DNA of 14,670 bases from an uncultured Azospirillum sp. (GTDB lineage Bacteria; Pseudomonadota; Alphaproteobacteria; Azospirillales; Azospirillaceae). The DNA is taken from assembly GCF_946480385.1 (NCBI RefSeq), contig NZ_CAMLJP010000138.1:1-14670 (forward strand), given 5' to 3'. A program made the position numbers and the translations under genes. Under the pieces are notes generated by a model. That model was not told where the DNA came from and made no database searches. It saw nothing but the letters and a program-made list of their open reading frames with translations. Below are positions 6,218 through 13,653 of this stretch, piece after piece; positions within the stretch are counted from its first letter, which is position 1; every line of letters begins with the position of its first letter.

Positions 6218-8208
6218 TCCGCCGCCTCCCGGACCATGAGCTTGGCGCGCGGCATCTCGGGGAAGCGGGCGTAAACTTCCTCCAGCGCGGCCTTCACACC
6301 CTCAGCCCCGCTGCGGCCGGCCATGCGGCTGAAGATTTCCGTCTTGGCGAAGAAGCGCCAATGGATCGGCAGGCCGTCAAGCGTCCGCGTCAGGAAATCA
6401 TAGGCGGCCGGCGTCCATTGCCGCTCGTACCCCTCGCGCTCCGGCCCGAAATGGAAATGCGCGGTGGGCGATTGCCGGTCCGCACGCAGCCGGTCGGTGG
6501 CCTCGGCGTCGAGCACGCCGTCGCGGATGACGACCCCATACTCCCGCTCCGCCGCTTCGACGGAGACGTAGCCGCGCGCCACGTCGCGAGCCACCCGCCA
6601 CGCCTCCCGCATGAAGGGGTCGCCGCGGCCGCCGCCGCCGGCCGAGCGGATGTCCAGCACGTCGCCCGGCTGCAGCACCGCGGTGTCGATGTTGCCCAGC
6701 CGCCGTTCCCCCGGCGTGCCGGGATTGACCACCATGTCCGACAGCCCCGCCGCCCGGCCGCCCAGCACACCCCAGGGGCGGAAGAAGCCACGGTCGCGGT
6801 TGCGCGCGGTGATCCGGGTGTCGGGGGAAAAGACGCGGAAGGCCATGTGGGTGGCCAGACCACCGCGCCAGCGCCCAGCCCCACCGCTGTCCGTCGCCAA
6901 ACCGTAGCGGACGAACTCCACCGGGGTTTCCATCTCGGTGATCTCGATCGGCGTGTTCTTCAGATAGGCCGCGTCGGCCCCCGATCCGTTGGTGCCGTCG
7001 CGATGCGGCATGCCACCACCGCCGCCGACCACCGGGTTCACCGCGGCGATGATGCGGTTGCCGTTCCGCTCGTCGGTGGTCATCACGTTGACGATGCAGT
7101 TGTTGCCGGCCGGGGCCGCCGGCAGACGCTCCGGCACCGCCTGGGAGAAGGCACCGAAGATCACCGAGCGCAGCCGCGCACAGGTCAGCGACCGCATGCC
7201 CACCGCCGCCGGGAAGGTCGGGTTCAGGACCGTCCCCTCCGGTGCGATGCAGGTAAAGGGGCGGGTCAGGCCGGTGTTCAGCAGGATCTTCGGGTTGAGG
7301 GTGTAGAGGACGTAATAGACCCCGACCAGCAGGATGGTGTGGCGCGGATCGCCGCCCGACGGCACGTTGAGCGAGGACGCGAGCTGCGGGTCCGACCCGG
7401 TAAAGTCCAGGATCGCCTCGTCGCCGCGGATCCTCAGGGTCAGCTTCAGGCGGCAGGGGTTGGCGGCGACCGAATCCTCGTCGGCGTAGTCGGCGAACAC
7501 CCACTCCCCATCGGGCATCGCGCGCAGGATGTCGCGGGTCTGCGCCTCCGCATGGTCCAGCAGCGCGTCGACGCCGTCGAGGAAGGCGGTCTTACCGAAC
7601 TTCTCGACCATGGCGAGGATCTTGCGCTCGCCGGTGTTCAGCGCGCCGACCAGCGCCTTGATGTCGCCGATGTTCAGGTCGGGCTTGCGGACGTTGGTGG
7701 TCATGATCCGCAAGATCTGCTCGTCGAACACTCCTTCGCGGACCAGTTTCATCGGCGGGAAGCGGATGCCCTCCTGATGGATTTCGGTCAGCGCCCGCGA
7801 CAGCGAGGCTGGGACCGCGCCGCCCATGTCGGTGTTGTGGATGTGCCCGCCGGTCCAGGCGATGATTTCACCGTCGTAGAAGACCGGCTTCCACAGATGG
7901 GTGTCGGGGGCGTGGGTCGCGACGAAGCCGGAATAGGGATCGTTGGTGAAGGCGACGTCGCCGGGCCGGTAATCCTCGATCATGTCGATGGCGCGACCGT
8001 AGGTCAGGCCCGGATACCAGGTCGCCCCCAGTTCCATCGGCACGCCGAAGGTCTCGCCCCGGCGGTTCAGCAGCATGACGGTGAAATCCTCCGTCTCCTT
8101 GACGAAGGCGGAATGGGCGGTGCGCTGCAGCGTGTGGGCCATGTTCTCGGCCGCCGAGCGCGCGTGGTTCGCCAGAACCTGAAGCTTCATCCGGTCAAAC
8201 ACAGGCAT
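6214..8208 (-). CDS. hyuB: Hydantoinase B / oxoprolinase family protein
   Basis: The protein has 664 residues. Family motifs run in order: Asn-Asp-Pro-Tyr-Ser-Gly (89-94), His99/Asp102/His104, His-Ile-His-Asn-Thr-Asp-Met-Gly-Gly (122-130), Gln-Glu-Gly (145-147), the Gly-rich GGGGGM (395-400), Asp-Ser-Gly-Gly-Ala-Gly (440-445), Arg-Gly-Gly (448-450) and GGGGRGDP (524-531). HyuB works with HyuA in ATP-dependent opening of cyclic amides such as hydantoins or 5-oxoproline; related pairs are acetone-type carboxylases. The ATG at 8208 shares one base with the hyuA stop (TGATG) and has GGAG just upstream; a GTG at 8211 is possible. After the usual domain end there is an extra C-terminal stretch of about 80 residues (585-664). 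The substrate is unknown. Confidence 0.92.
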   Translation of the reverse strand: MPVFDRMKLQVLANHARSAAENMAHTLQRTAHSAFVKETEDFTVMLLNRRGETFGVPMELGATWYPGLTYGRAIDMIEDYRPGDVAFTNDPYSGFVATHAPDTHLWKPVFYDGEIIAWTGGHIHNTDMGGAVPASLSRALTEIHQEGIRFPPMKLVREGVFDEQILRIMTTNVRKPDLNIGDIKALVGALNTGERKILAMVEKFGKTAFLDGVDALLDHAEAQTRDILRAMPDGEWVFADYADEDSVAANPCRLKLTLRIRGDEAILDFTGSDPQLASSLNVPSGGDPRHTILLVGVYYVLYTLNPKILLNTGLTRPFTCIAPEGTVLNPTFPAAVGMRSLTCARLRSVIFGAFSQAVPERLPAAPAGNNCIVNVMTTDERNGNRIIAAVNPVVGGGGGMPHRDGTNGSGADAAYLKNTPIEITEMETPVEFVRYGLATDSGGAGRWRGGLATHMAFRVFSPDTRITARNRDRGFFRPWGVLGGRAAGLSDMVVNPGTPGERRLGNIDTAVLQPGDVLDIRSAGGGGRGDPFMREAWRVARDVARGYVSVEAAEREYGVVIRDGVLDAEATDRLRADRQSPTAHFHFGPEREGYERQWTPAAYDFLTRTLDGLPIHWRFFAKTEIFSRMAGRSGAEGVKAALEEVYARFPEMPRAKLMVREAAE

Positions 8209-10268
8209 CACTCCGCAAAGGTCAGGTGGAGGTTGAGGTGCGCATCGACGCGGGCATCGGTCCCGGCCGGGATGGCGAAGGTGGTGTCCTCCTGGGCGAC
8301 GATGGCCGGCCCCTGGAAGCGCGCGCCAGCTTGGAGATCTGCGCGGCGGTAAAGCCCGACTTGGTTCACGGCGCCGCCGGTGAAGACCGGAACCGTCCGC
8401 TCCGCCGACGCGGCGCGCGGCTCCTCCGGCGCGGTGGGGAAGTGCAGCGCCGGACCGTTGCCGATGGCCGACAGGCGCAGATTGACGATCTCGATCCGCC
8501 CGTCCGGGTCGTCGAAATCATAGAGCCGGGCGTGCGCGGCGTGGAAGGCATCGGCGATGGCGCCGGGATCGTCGCCGTCCAGCCAGGAGGGGTCCAGCGG
8601 CGTCTCGATCTCATAGCTCTGGCCGGCATAGCGCATGTCGGCGACGATCATCAGCTCGGCCGCGCCGGAATGGCCCTGGGCGGCGAGCCAGTCGCGCCCC
8701 TCCGCGCCCATCGCGGCGAAGGCTTCGCGCAGGACCGGCATCAAACCGGACGACAGCTCAGCGAACAGGGTGCGGACGAAATCGCCGCGCAGGTCGGCGA
8801 CCAGACCGCCCAGCGCCGACACCACCCCCGGCCAGCGCGGAGCGACGACGCGCGGCATCCCCAGTTCGCGCGCCAGGAACACCCCCAGCATCGGCCCGCC
8901 GCCGCCGAAGGGCATCAGCGCGAAGTCCCGCACATCGACGCCGGCGCGCGCCGCCATCTTCTCGACCTCCGCGAACATTTCCGACACGGCGACGTCGAGG
9001 ATGGCCTGGGCGGTGGCCTCCACCGAACGGCCCAGCTCATCGGCCAGCCGCCGGACGGCAGCGCGGGCAAGATCGACGTCCATCCGCAGCTGCCCGTAGG
9101 CCATCTGGCTGTGGCCGAGCCAGCCGCACACCACCATCGCGTCGGTCACCGTCGCCCAGTCACCGCCGCGGCCATAGCAGGCCGGACCCGGCGTCGATCC
9201 GGCTGATTCAGGGCCAACGCGCAGCACGCCCTGCCCGTCGACACTGGCGATCGACCCGCCGCCGATGCCGATGGAGCTGACCGACACCGACGGGATGTGC
9301 AGCGGAAACTCGCCGATCATCTCGCCTGTGCCGAACTGGGCCTGACCGTCGATGATGAGCGCGAAATCGGCCGAGGTGCCGCCGATGTCGAGCGTCAGGA
9401 TGCGCGGCTCCCCCGCCTGCCGGGCCAGCCAAGCGGCGCCGTTGACGCCGGAGGCGGCACCGGACAGCAGCATGTGGACGCAGGACCGCTTGCCCTCCGC
9501 CGCGTTCATCACGCCGCCGTTGGACTTGGTCAGCAGCGGGCGGGCGGGCACCCCGCGTCCGGCCAGCCGCTCCTCCAGCGCCGACAGGTAGCCGGAGATG
9601 CGGGGATGGACATAGGCGTTCAGGATCGCGGTCGTCGTCCGCTCATACTCGCGGATCACCGGCCAGACCTCGGCCGAGGTGAAGACGAACAGGTTGGGGG
9701 CCAGCCGGGCGATCTCCTCCTTCACCGCGGTCTCATGGCCGCCGTCGCGCCAGGAATGGAGGAAGGAGACGACCACGCCCAGCGCACCCTTGGCCTTGAG
9801 GGTCGCCACGGCGTCGGCGACGGCCGCCATGTCGGGGGCCTGCCGCTCCGTCCCGTCCGACCGCAGGCGGGCGGGAATGCCGAAGATCATGTCGCGCGCC
9901 ACCAGCTGGTCGGGTCGCGAGCAGAACAGCGAATAGGTGTCGGGCATGCGCAGCCGGGCGAGTTCGATCACATCCTCGAACCCGGCGTTGGTCAGCAGGG
10001 CCAGCGGCGCGCCCTTGCGCTGGATGACCGTGTTCATCCCCACCGTCGTGCCGTGCACGAAGCGGGTGACGGCGCCCGGCTCCATCCCCTCGCGCTCGGC
10101 CAGCAGGGTCAGTCCGGTCATCAGCTCCGCGCCGGGATCGTCCGGCGTCGTCAGTACTTTCAGCGACGCCACCCGGCCCGACCGGGTGTCCAGCGCGCAG
10201 AAATCGATGAAGGTCCCGCCGATGTCGACGCCGACCTTCCAGTCGGCCTCACCCATGCCCCCGTCCAT
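8208..10268 (-). CDS. hyuA: Hydantoinase A / oxoprolinase family protein (ATP-binding partner)
   Basis: The protein has 686 residues, normal for the family. It has the actin-like ATPase signatures: Val-Gly-Val-Asp-Ile-Gly-Gly-Thr (12-19), His-Gly-Thr-Thr (72-75) and Leu-Asp-Ile-Gly-Gly-Thr-Ser-Ala-Asp (293-301), followed by the Gly-rich C-terminal domain with Phe-Gly-Gly-Gly-Gly-Pro. It should bind and hydrolyse ATP to drive ring opening on the HyuB partner. The frame stays open 44 codons upstream, but the ATG at 10268 is preceded by AAGGGAG five bases away and the family signature starts at residue 12. It is first in the four-gene operon, with the stop overlapping the hyuB start. The segment after Phe-Gly-Gly reads Gly-Gly-Pro-Met-Leu-Gly, where many relatives have Ala-Gly-Pro-Leu-His, so it may be a divergent subgroup. 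Confidence 0.92.
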   Translation of the reverse strand: MDGGMGEADWKVGVDIGGTFIDFCALDTRSGRVASLKVLTTPDDPGAELMTGLTLLAEREGMEPGAVTRFVHGTTVGMNTVIQRKGAPLALLTNAGFEDVIELARLRMPDTYSLFCSRPDQLVARDMIFGIPARLRSDGTERQAPDMAAVADAVATLKAKGALGVVVSFLHSWRDGGHETAVKEEIARLAPNLFVFTSAEVWPVIREYERTTTAILNAYVHPRISGYLSALEERLAGRGVPARPLLTKSNGGVMNAAEGKRSCVHMLLSGAASGVNGAAWLARQAGEPRILTLDIGGTSADFALIIDGQAQFGTGEMIGEFPLHIPSVSVSSIGIGGGSIASVDGQGVLRVGPESAGSTPGPACYGRGGDWATVTDAMVVCGWLGHSQMAYGQLRMDVDLARAAVRRLADELGRSVEATAQAILDVAVSEMFAEVEKMAARAGVDVRDFALMPFGGGGPMLGVFLARELGMPRVVAPRWPGVVSALGGLVADLRGDFVRTLFAELSSGLMPVLREAFAAMGAEGRDWLAAQGHSGAAELMIVADMRYAGQSYEIETPLDPSWLDGDDPGAIADAFHAAHARLYDFDDPDGRIEIVNLRLSAIGNGPALHFPTAPEEPRAASAERTVPVFTGGAVNQVGLYRRADLQAGARFQGPAIVAQEDTTFAIPAGTDARVDAHLNLHLTFAE

Positions 10269-10355
10269 TTTGGCTCCCTTCCGCAAATCAGCCTGTGTTG
10301 GGCGAAAAACTGACATGGCGGGGCGCAGACGGTCTAAGACCCAATGAAAGCAAAC

Positions 10356-10374
10356 GCATAAGGCGGACTTATGC
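10356..10374. promoter_or_regulatory. Putative operator 1, 19-bp palindrome
   Basis: GCATAAG and CTTATGC are perfect 7-bp arms around GCGGA. The site lies 87 bp upstream of the hyuA ATG. It contains a T-N11-A core (10359 and 10371) of the kind LysR-type regulators bind, but GntR or other dimeric regulators are equally possible. It matches a second site at 10397-10415 in 13 of 19 positions. Confidence 0.5.
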
Positions 10375-10396
10375 ACCGGGCCTCTGGATGCTCGAT

Positions 10397-10415
10397 CCAT
10401 AGCCCGGCCTTATGG
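10397..10415. promoter_or_regulatory. Putative operator 2, related 19-bp palindrome
   Basis: CCATA and TATGG arms around nine bases. Compared with operator 1 it shares CATA, the central CGG and CTTATG in the same register. It lies 93 bp upstream of the plus-strand oxidase ATG and 41 bp (about four turns) from operator 1, centre to centre, so both could be bound on one face of the DNA. Confidence 0.45.
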
Positions 10416-10508
10416 GCGCATGCGCAACCCGTCTTTGACCCGCCCGCCCGTCCTGGGCAGCCTGACTGATGGGGCGGAGCCGCGTCCGCCCGCATGTGGG
10501 AGAGGTCG

Positions 10509-11657
10509 ATGAAGGTTATCGTGCTGGGCGGCGGGCTGATGGGATCGGCCGCCGCCTTCTTCCTGGCCCGGCGCGGCCTGCGCGTCACACTGCTGGAGCG
10601 CAACCGCGTCGGTTCGGGCGCAACGGTGGCGTCCTTCGGCAACATCCGCCGCAGCGGGCGCTATCTGCCGCAACTGCCGCTCGCCCACCGCTCGCGGGCA
10701 CTGTGGGGCGAGGCGGAAGGGCTGCTGGGCCGTGACGTGGAGTTCCGCGCCACCGGCCATCTCCGGCTGGTGTTCGACGAGGACGGTCTCGCCGACATGC
10801 GCCGCTACAGTGAGGACGCGCGGCCCTGGGGGCTGGAGTTGGAAGAGTTGTCGCCACCGGAAATCCGCCGCCGCTTTCCGGGGCTGGGGCCGGGCGCCAT
10901 CGCCGCCTCCTTCTCGCCGCAGGACGGCAGCGGCAATCCGCGCCTGATCGCCCCCGCCTTCGCCGACGCCGCCCGCCGCCTGGGCGCCGAGATCGTGGAA
11001 GACTGCGGTCCGGTGGAGGTCTCGGCGACCGGCTCCGGCTTCGAAGCGGTGACGCAGCGGGGCCGCTTCACCGCCGACTGCCTGCTGAACGCCGCCGGCG
11101 CCTGGGGCGCCCGCGTCGCCGCCGGCTTTGGCGAACCTGTGCCGATGTCGGCCTATGGACCGCAGATGGGTGTCACCGAACCCCTGCCGCACAGGATCCT
11201 GCCGGTGGTGGGCATGTGGTCGCGGGGGGGCGGGGACGGGTATCTGCGTCAGGTGGAGCGCGGCAACATCGTCTTCGGCGGCGCGGCCGAACGTGTGGCG
11301 GTGCCGCTCGACCCCGGTCACGCCAAGGCGGACCCGGCCCGGCTGCCCGGGCAGTTGCGGGGCTTGGTCCGGCTGTTGCCGGCCATCGCCGATGTCACGG
11401 TGATCCGCACCTGGTCGGGCTGCGAGGGCTATGTCGCCGACAAGCTGCCGGTGATGGGACCGTCGGCGACGACGCCGGGACTGTTCCACGCCTTCGGCTT
11501 CAGCGGCCACGGCTTCCAACTCGGCCCCGGCGTCGGCGACGTGATGGCGGAGATCATCGCCACCGGGCGCACCGACACGCCGCTACAGGATTTCCGCATC
11601 GACCGCTTCCAGACTTCCGGCCAGCCGGTCGGCCTGGAAGCGGGGCAGCCCCGATAG
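10509..11657 (+). CDS. FAD-dependent amino acid oxidase/dehydrogenase (DAO fold, HcnC type)
   Basis: The protein has 382 residues. It starts directly with the FAD-binding Rossmann motif Gly-Gly-Gly-Leu-Met-Gly (7-12) and the ribose-binding Glu30. Ser-Phe-Gly-Asn-Ile-Arg-Arg-Ser-Gly-Arg (42-51) fits the HcnC/opine-oxidase-B branch. Asn-Ala-Ala-Gly-Ala-Trp-Gly (194-200) and the C-terminal Phe-Ser-Gly-His-Gly-Phe (331-336) are typical DAO features. It should oxidise the C-N bond of an amino acid, imino acid or opine-like amine. The ATG at 10509 has GGGAGAGG just upstream; an in-frame ATG at 10494 is less likely. It is divergent from the hyuAB operon that carries the other two parts of such an enzyme, and convergent with the permease gene. 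Glycine (cyanide synthesis), hydroxyproline, opines and sarcosine are all possible substrates. Confidence 0.88.
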   Translation: MKVIVLGGGLMGSAAAFFLARRGLRVTLLERNRVGSGATVASFGNIRRSGRYLPQLPLAHRSRALWGEAEGLLGRDVEFRATGHLRLVFDEDGLADMRRYSEDARPWGLELEELSPPEIRRRFPGLGPGAIAASFSPQDGSGNPRLIAPAFADAARRLGAEIVEDCGPVEVSATGSGFEAVTQRGRFTADCLLNAAGAWGARVAAGFGEPVPMSAYGPQMGVTEPLPHRILPVVGMWSRGGGDGYLRQVERGNIVFGGAAERVAVPLDPGHAKADPARLPGQLRGLVRLLPAIADVTVIRTWSGCEGYVADKLPVMGPSATTPGLFHAFGFSGHGFQLGPGVGDVMAEIIATGRTDTPLQDFRIDRFQTSGQPVGLEAGQPR

Positions 11658-11680
11658 AGCCGACCTGACCGAACCGGTCC

Positions 11681-11704
11681 GGCCCGCGCTTCAGCGCGCG
11701 GGCC
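11681..11704. terminator. 9-bp hairpin at the convergent 3' ends
   Basis: GGCCCGCGC (11681-11689) pairs exactly with GCGCGGGCC (11696-11704) around the loop TTCAGC. It begins 23 bp after the stop of the plus-strand oxidase, and its loop holds the stop codon of the minus-strand permease. It lacks a T run on both strands, but the position suits a shared bidirectional terminator. Confidence 0.45.
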
Positions 11705-12680
11705 GCAGGGCTGCGGAGCGGGTGGTGAACCGGCCGGCCAGAGGGACCACCAGCGCCGAAGCGGCGATGACGAAGGCGCCGGCCAGACTGGCCGGGGACG
11801 GCAGCAGGCCGAAGATGGCCGCGTCGAGGAGCAACGCCCACAGCATAGCGGTGTAGTCGAAGGGCGCCTGGGTCGACACCGGGGCGCGGGCCATCGCTTC
11901 CGTCATGGTGATGTGCGCCAAGCCGCCGGTGATGCCTGCGCCGACGAGAAAGGCCATCGAATGGGCCGTCGGGGTGCTCCAGCCGAAAGGCAAGCTCGCC
12001 AGACCACCGAACGCACAGAGCAGGGCGAAGTAGAACGCGATGGTCCCCGGCGCTTCGGTCGCGGTCAGCGTCTTGATCTCGACCCGCCCGGCGGCGGTCG
12101 CGACGGCCATGGCCAGCCCGGCCGCCACCCCGATGATTGTGTTGTGATCCAGCGTCGGCCCTTCGAAGGCAGGAGCGAGCATCAGGACCACCCCGGCAAA
12201 GCCGGTCAGCGCCGCACCAATGGCGACGGCCCCCGGCCGTTCCCGCAGGAACAGCATGGCGGCCGGCACGGCGAACAGCGGCGCCAGGAACCCCAGCGCC
12301 GTCGCCAGGGCCAGCGGCAGATAGGCCAGCGAAATGAAGGAGAGCACCATCGCCGCGCCGCCATACAGGTTGCGCTTCAGATGACCCACCGGCTGCCGCG
12401 TTTTCAGGGCCGAGGGGAATTGCCGGCGCCACATCAGATAGGCGATGATCGGCGGCAGGGCGAAGGCGCTGCGGTAGAAGACGATCTGTCCGATCGGCGC
12501 CTCGACGGTGGCCAGCCGGACGAACAGCGACATCACCACGAACAGCCCGGCCGACACCAGCCGAAGCAGCACGCCGCTGCGGATGCTGGAGGGGGAAGGT
12601 TCGGGCGGCGGCTCAGGCAGAGGTTCGGGCGGAGACACGGACTGGGGGCCGGCGGAAGGTTCCGGCGTCTGTCCCGGCAT
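11691..12680 (-). CDS. DMT superfamily permease (EamA family)
   Basis: The protein has 329 residues with about ten hydrophobic segments in two EamA repeats (roughly 36-165 and 180-315). The first includes Phe-Tyr-Arg-Ser-Ala-Phe-Ala, common in this family. EamA carriers move amino acids, nucleosides or other small metabolites, often outward; the substrate is unknown. The first 35 residues are a Pro/Glu-rich, soluble tail with PEP repeats. The start at 12680 has AAGGA ten bases upstream. The GNAT gene lies 35 bp upstream on the same strand, so the two are probably one operon. Export of an acetylated or toxic intermediate is one guess; uptake of the pathway substrate is another. Confidence 0.88.
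   Translation of the reverse strand: MPGQTPEPSAGPQSVSPPEPLPEPPPEPSPSSIRSGVLLRLVSAGLFVVMSLFVRLATVEAPIGQIVFYRSAFALPPIIAYLMWRRQFPSALKTRQPVGHLKRNLYGGAAMVLSFISLAYLPLALATALGFLAPLFAVPAAMLFLRERPGAVAIGAALTGFAGVVLMLAPAFEGPTLDHNTIIGVAAGLAMAVATAAGRVEIKTLTATEAPGTIAFYFALLCAFGGLASLPFGWSTPTAHSMAFLVGAGITGGLAHITMTEAMARAPVSTQAPFDYTAMLWALLLDAAIFGLLPSPASLAGAFVIAASALVVPLAGRFTTRSAALRPAR
12598..12632. repeat. 11-bp direct repeat in the permease N-terminus
   Basis: GGTTCGGGCGG is repeated at 12598-12608 and 12622-12632, a period of 24 bp or eight codons. On the coding strand it encodes the Pro-Glu-Pro repeats of the permease tail. In-frame slippage here could change tail length without breaking the gene. Confidence 0.6.
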
Positions 12681-12715
12681 GATCGGCGCATCCTTATTGT
12701 AAAGCCGGTTGTGGC

Positions 12716-13639
12716 TCAGCCCAGGGCCTGGGTGGCGAGTGCGAAGGTGATGGGCCGGTCCGCCCCGCGCGTCGCCGGATCGGTCAGCGGCGCGCCCAGC
12801 GACATGGTCAGAACCGTGTCCTTGATCCGCAGGCCAGATCGCGCGACGAACAGCGGGAAGACTCCCTCGTCCAGATGGGTGTCCAGACGCAGGAAATCGC
12901 CGTCATGTTCGTCCACGTGGGGTTGAACCACGGCGACGGCATCCTCGTCCAGCCCGGCAACCACCGGACCGACGACATGGCCGCGACCGAAGGGGCGGCA
13001 GAGAGCGAAGGCGACCAGCACGCCGTCGCGTTCCAGCCCATAGCCGACCGACTGCTCGAACAGCCGCGCGATCAGCCCGGCGCGCGAGATTCCGAAGGCG
13101 CGCTCGTCCAGAGCTGTCACCGCCGCCAGATCAGCCACCTCCAGCCGCCGCACCAGCTGATCGGAGGCGGTCTGGTCGCCGCGCCGCGCCGTGCCCTGGC
13201 ACTGGAACACGGTGCGATGGCCGATGAAGCCGAGCGAGCGGTACAGCGCCAGCGCGGCACGGGTGGCGTTGAGCCGGTAGGTTCGCCCCGCCGACGCCGA
13301 CAGCACCCGTTTCATCAGCCATTCGCCGACCCCCAGCGACTGCAGCCGGGGCGATGTCATGACCATGCCGATGGTCGCGAAATCGTCGCCATGGGGAAAC
13401 CACATCGCCGACGCCAGGACCCGGTCGATTTCGTCGAGGGCGACGACACCGTAACCGACCTCGCGCGCGAACTGCCAATCCTCCGCCCGATGCGGCCAGC
13501 CGACTGAGATCGACAGAGCCTGCAAGCGTTCCAGATCGATGTCGGCGACATCGGCAATCCGCACGTCGAAGGCGTCGACCGTCAGGGAGGGCGGTAACGC
13601 ACCGTCACCGGATCCGTCCGCAAGCCCGCGTTCGCTCAA
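12716..13639 (-). CDS. Two-domain GNAT N-acetyltransferase
   Basis: The protein has 307 residues. The N-terminal GNAT domain (about 26-150) has the acetyl-CoA loop Arg-Leu-Gln-Ser-Leu-Gly-Val-Gly (98-105) and the late Leu-Asn-Ala-Thr ... Leu-Tyr-Arg-Ser-Leu-Gly-Phe segment (123-138). The C-terminal half (about 165-295) resembles the YitH-type GNAT domain. It probably acetylates a small amine or amino acid. I start it at the TTG at 13639, because GGGAGGAGG lies five bases upstream. An upstream in-frame ATG at 13798 would add 53 residues, Cys- and Arg-rich, unlike the family, and would cover most of the spacer. It is co-directional with the permease and divergent from the ArgE-like deacetylase. 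Substrate unknown. Confidence 0.82.
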   Translation of the reverse strand: MSERGLADGSGDGALPPSLTVDAFDVRIADVADIDLERLQALSISVGWPHRAEDWQFAREVGYGVVALDEIDRVLASAMWFPHGDDFATIGMVMTSPRLQSLGVGEWLMKRVLSASAGRTYRLNATRAALALYRSLGFIGHRTVFQCQGTARRGDQTASDQLVRRLEVADLAAVTALDERAFGISRAGLIARLFEQSVGYGLERDGVLVAFALCRPFGRGHVVGPVVAGLDEDAVAVVQPHVDEHDGDFLRLDTHLDEGVFPLFVARSGLRIKDTVLTMSLGAPLTDPATRGADRPITFALATQALG

Positions 13640-13644
13640 AGCTG

Positions 13645-13653
13645 CCTCCTCCC
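13645..13653 (-). promoter_or_regulatory. Strong ribosome binding site that sets a TTG start
   Basis: GGGAGGAGG on the minus strand, five bases before TTG at 13639-13637. It is the strongest Shine-Dalgarno match in the window and the main reason to reject the longer ATG start of the GNAT gene. Confidence 0.7.

Larger units (their letters stand above)
10269..10508. promoter_or_regulatory. Divergent control region between hyuA and the amino-acid-oxidase-like gene
   Basis: A 240-bp spacer between two divergent start codons, with no gene of its own. It is crowded with inverted repeats: GGTCT-A-AGACC (10331-10341), two related 19-bp palindromes (10356-10374 and 10397-10415), TGGAT-N5-ATCCA (10385-10399) and the exact palindrome GCGCATGCGC (10416-10425). 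I see no convincing sigma-70 pair on either strand. A TTGACC at 10435-10440 could be a -35 box for the plus-strand gene but lacks a clear -10 box. Confidence 0.65.

Noticed and set aside
6361..8352. 663-codon open frame on the plus strand opposite hyuB
   Set aside because: It mirrors a clear family gene, is full of Arg, Gly, His and Gln typical of GC-rich antisense frames, and has no recognisable motif.
9297..10313. 338-codon plus-strand frame opposite hyuA
   Set aside because: Composition of a shadow frame; hyuA signatures lie on the other strand.
10487..10508. GGGAGAG before the oxidase gene as part of a glycine riboswitch
   Set aside because: The rest of the conserved aptamer is not present; the bases act as a ribosome binding site.
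10410..11519. 369-codon minus-strand frame opposite the DAO-like gene
   Set aside because: Antisense of a well-supported flavoprotein; no start signal or known motif.
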